Of a stretch of DNA of 6,016 bases, positions 5,926 to 6,016 are shown one piece after another (positions within the stretch are counted from its first letter, which is position 1; each line of letters begins with the position of its first letter). Source of the stretch: Gammaproteobacteria bacterium RIFCSPHIGHO2_12_FULL_37_34 (GTDB lineage: Bacteria; Pseudomonadota; Gammaproteobacteria; DSM-16500); assembly GCA_001801495.1 (NCBI GenBank), contig MGXW01000082.1, positions 1 through 6,016 on the forward strand, given 5' to 3'. Below the pieces are notes generated by a model. The model worked only from the letters and a program-made list of their open reading frames with translations. It was not told where the DNA came from and did no database searches. The position numbers and the translations under genes were made by a program.

Positions 5926-6016
5926 TATTCAGCACAAATTCAAACCGAATTCGTGATTACGGATTGAATATTGATTACAATAAAAATGATCCACTCTTTT
6001 CTTATCAATTAGGCGC
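5926..6016. other. Window-end stretch without an identified gene, with an interrupted palindrome
   Basis: An interrupted inverted repeat, ATTCAAACCG (5938-5947) and CGGATTGAAT (5960-5969), has one mismatch and a 12-nt loop. No T-run follows on either strand, so it is a poor intrinsic terminator and may be an operator or chance. Both strands have a frame open to the edge: plus from a TTG at 5910 (overlapping the vapC end), and minus ending with a stop at 5929-5931. Neither has a supported start or a recognisable motif, so no gene is called. Confidence 0.35.

Overview
The window is AT-rich bacterial DNA with a gammaproteobacterial gene set: udk, an Smr-domain gene, yciB, a bolA-type gene, a Gcw_chp outer-membrane family gene and a CHASE4-GGDEF-EAL protein. 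The look of the proteins and the low GC are compatible with a Legionella/Coxiella-like lineage (order Legionellales). That placement is an impression from gene content and composition, not a demonstrated assignment. No rRNA, tRNA, CRISPR array or complete transposase gene is visible.

The left two thirds (1-4211) is one block on the minus strand, read from right to left: an Smr-domain nuclease-like gene, then udk (uridine kinase, TTG start, overlapping the smr stop by 8 nt), then after 67 nt a large membrane-anchored c-di-GMP enzyme with intact GGDEF and EAL domains, then after 28 nt a Gcw_chp/TIGR02001 family secreted protein that runs off the left edge. The tight spacing suggests an operon or two overlapping transcription units. 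The c-di-GMP gene has its Shine-Dalgarno in the loop of a small GC-rich hairpin directly before the start codon, a possible site for CsrA-type or structural control.

At 4212-4394 the strands diverge. Most of this 183-nt gap is a ~150-bp palindromic element (4226-4375) with ~41-bp near-perfect terminal inverted repeats, two small inner hairpins with TCCC loops, and GATAT at both outer edges. It looks like a MITE or ERIC-like intergenic repeat. It leaves only 14 nt before smr and 19 nt before yciB, so the promoters of both flanking genes probably lie inside it or were changed by it.

The right third is on the plus strand. yciB (inner-membrane envelope/septation protein) and a BolA-family gene overlap by ATGA. 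A type II toxin-antitoxin module follows: a Phd/YefM-like antitoxin overlapping a VapC-type PIN-domain toxin by GTGA, preceded by a 27-bp near-perfect palindrome placed between a TATACT -10 box and the ribosome binding site, as expected for an autoregulatory operator. The last 91 nt hold no gene that can be identified with confidence.
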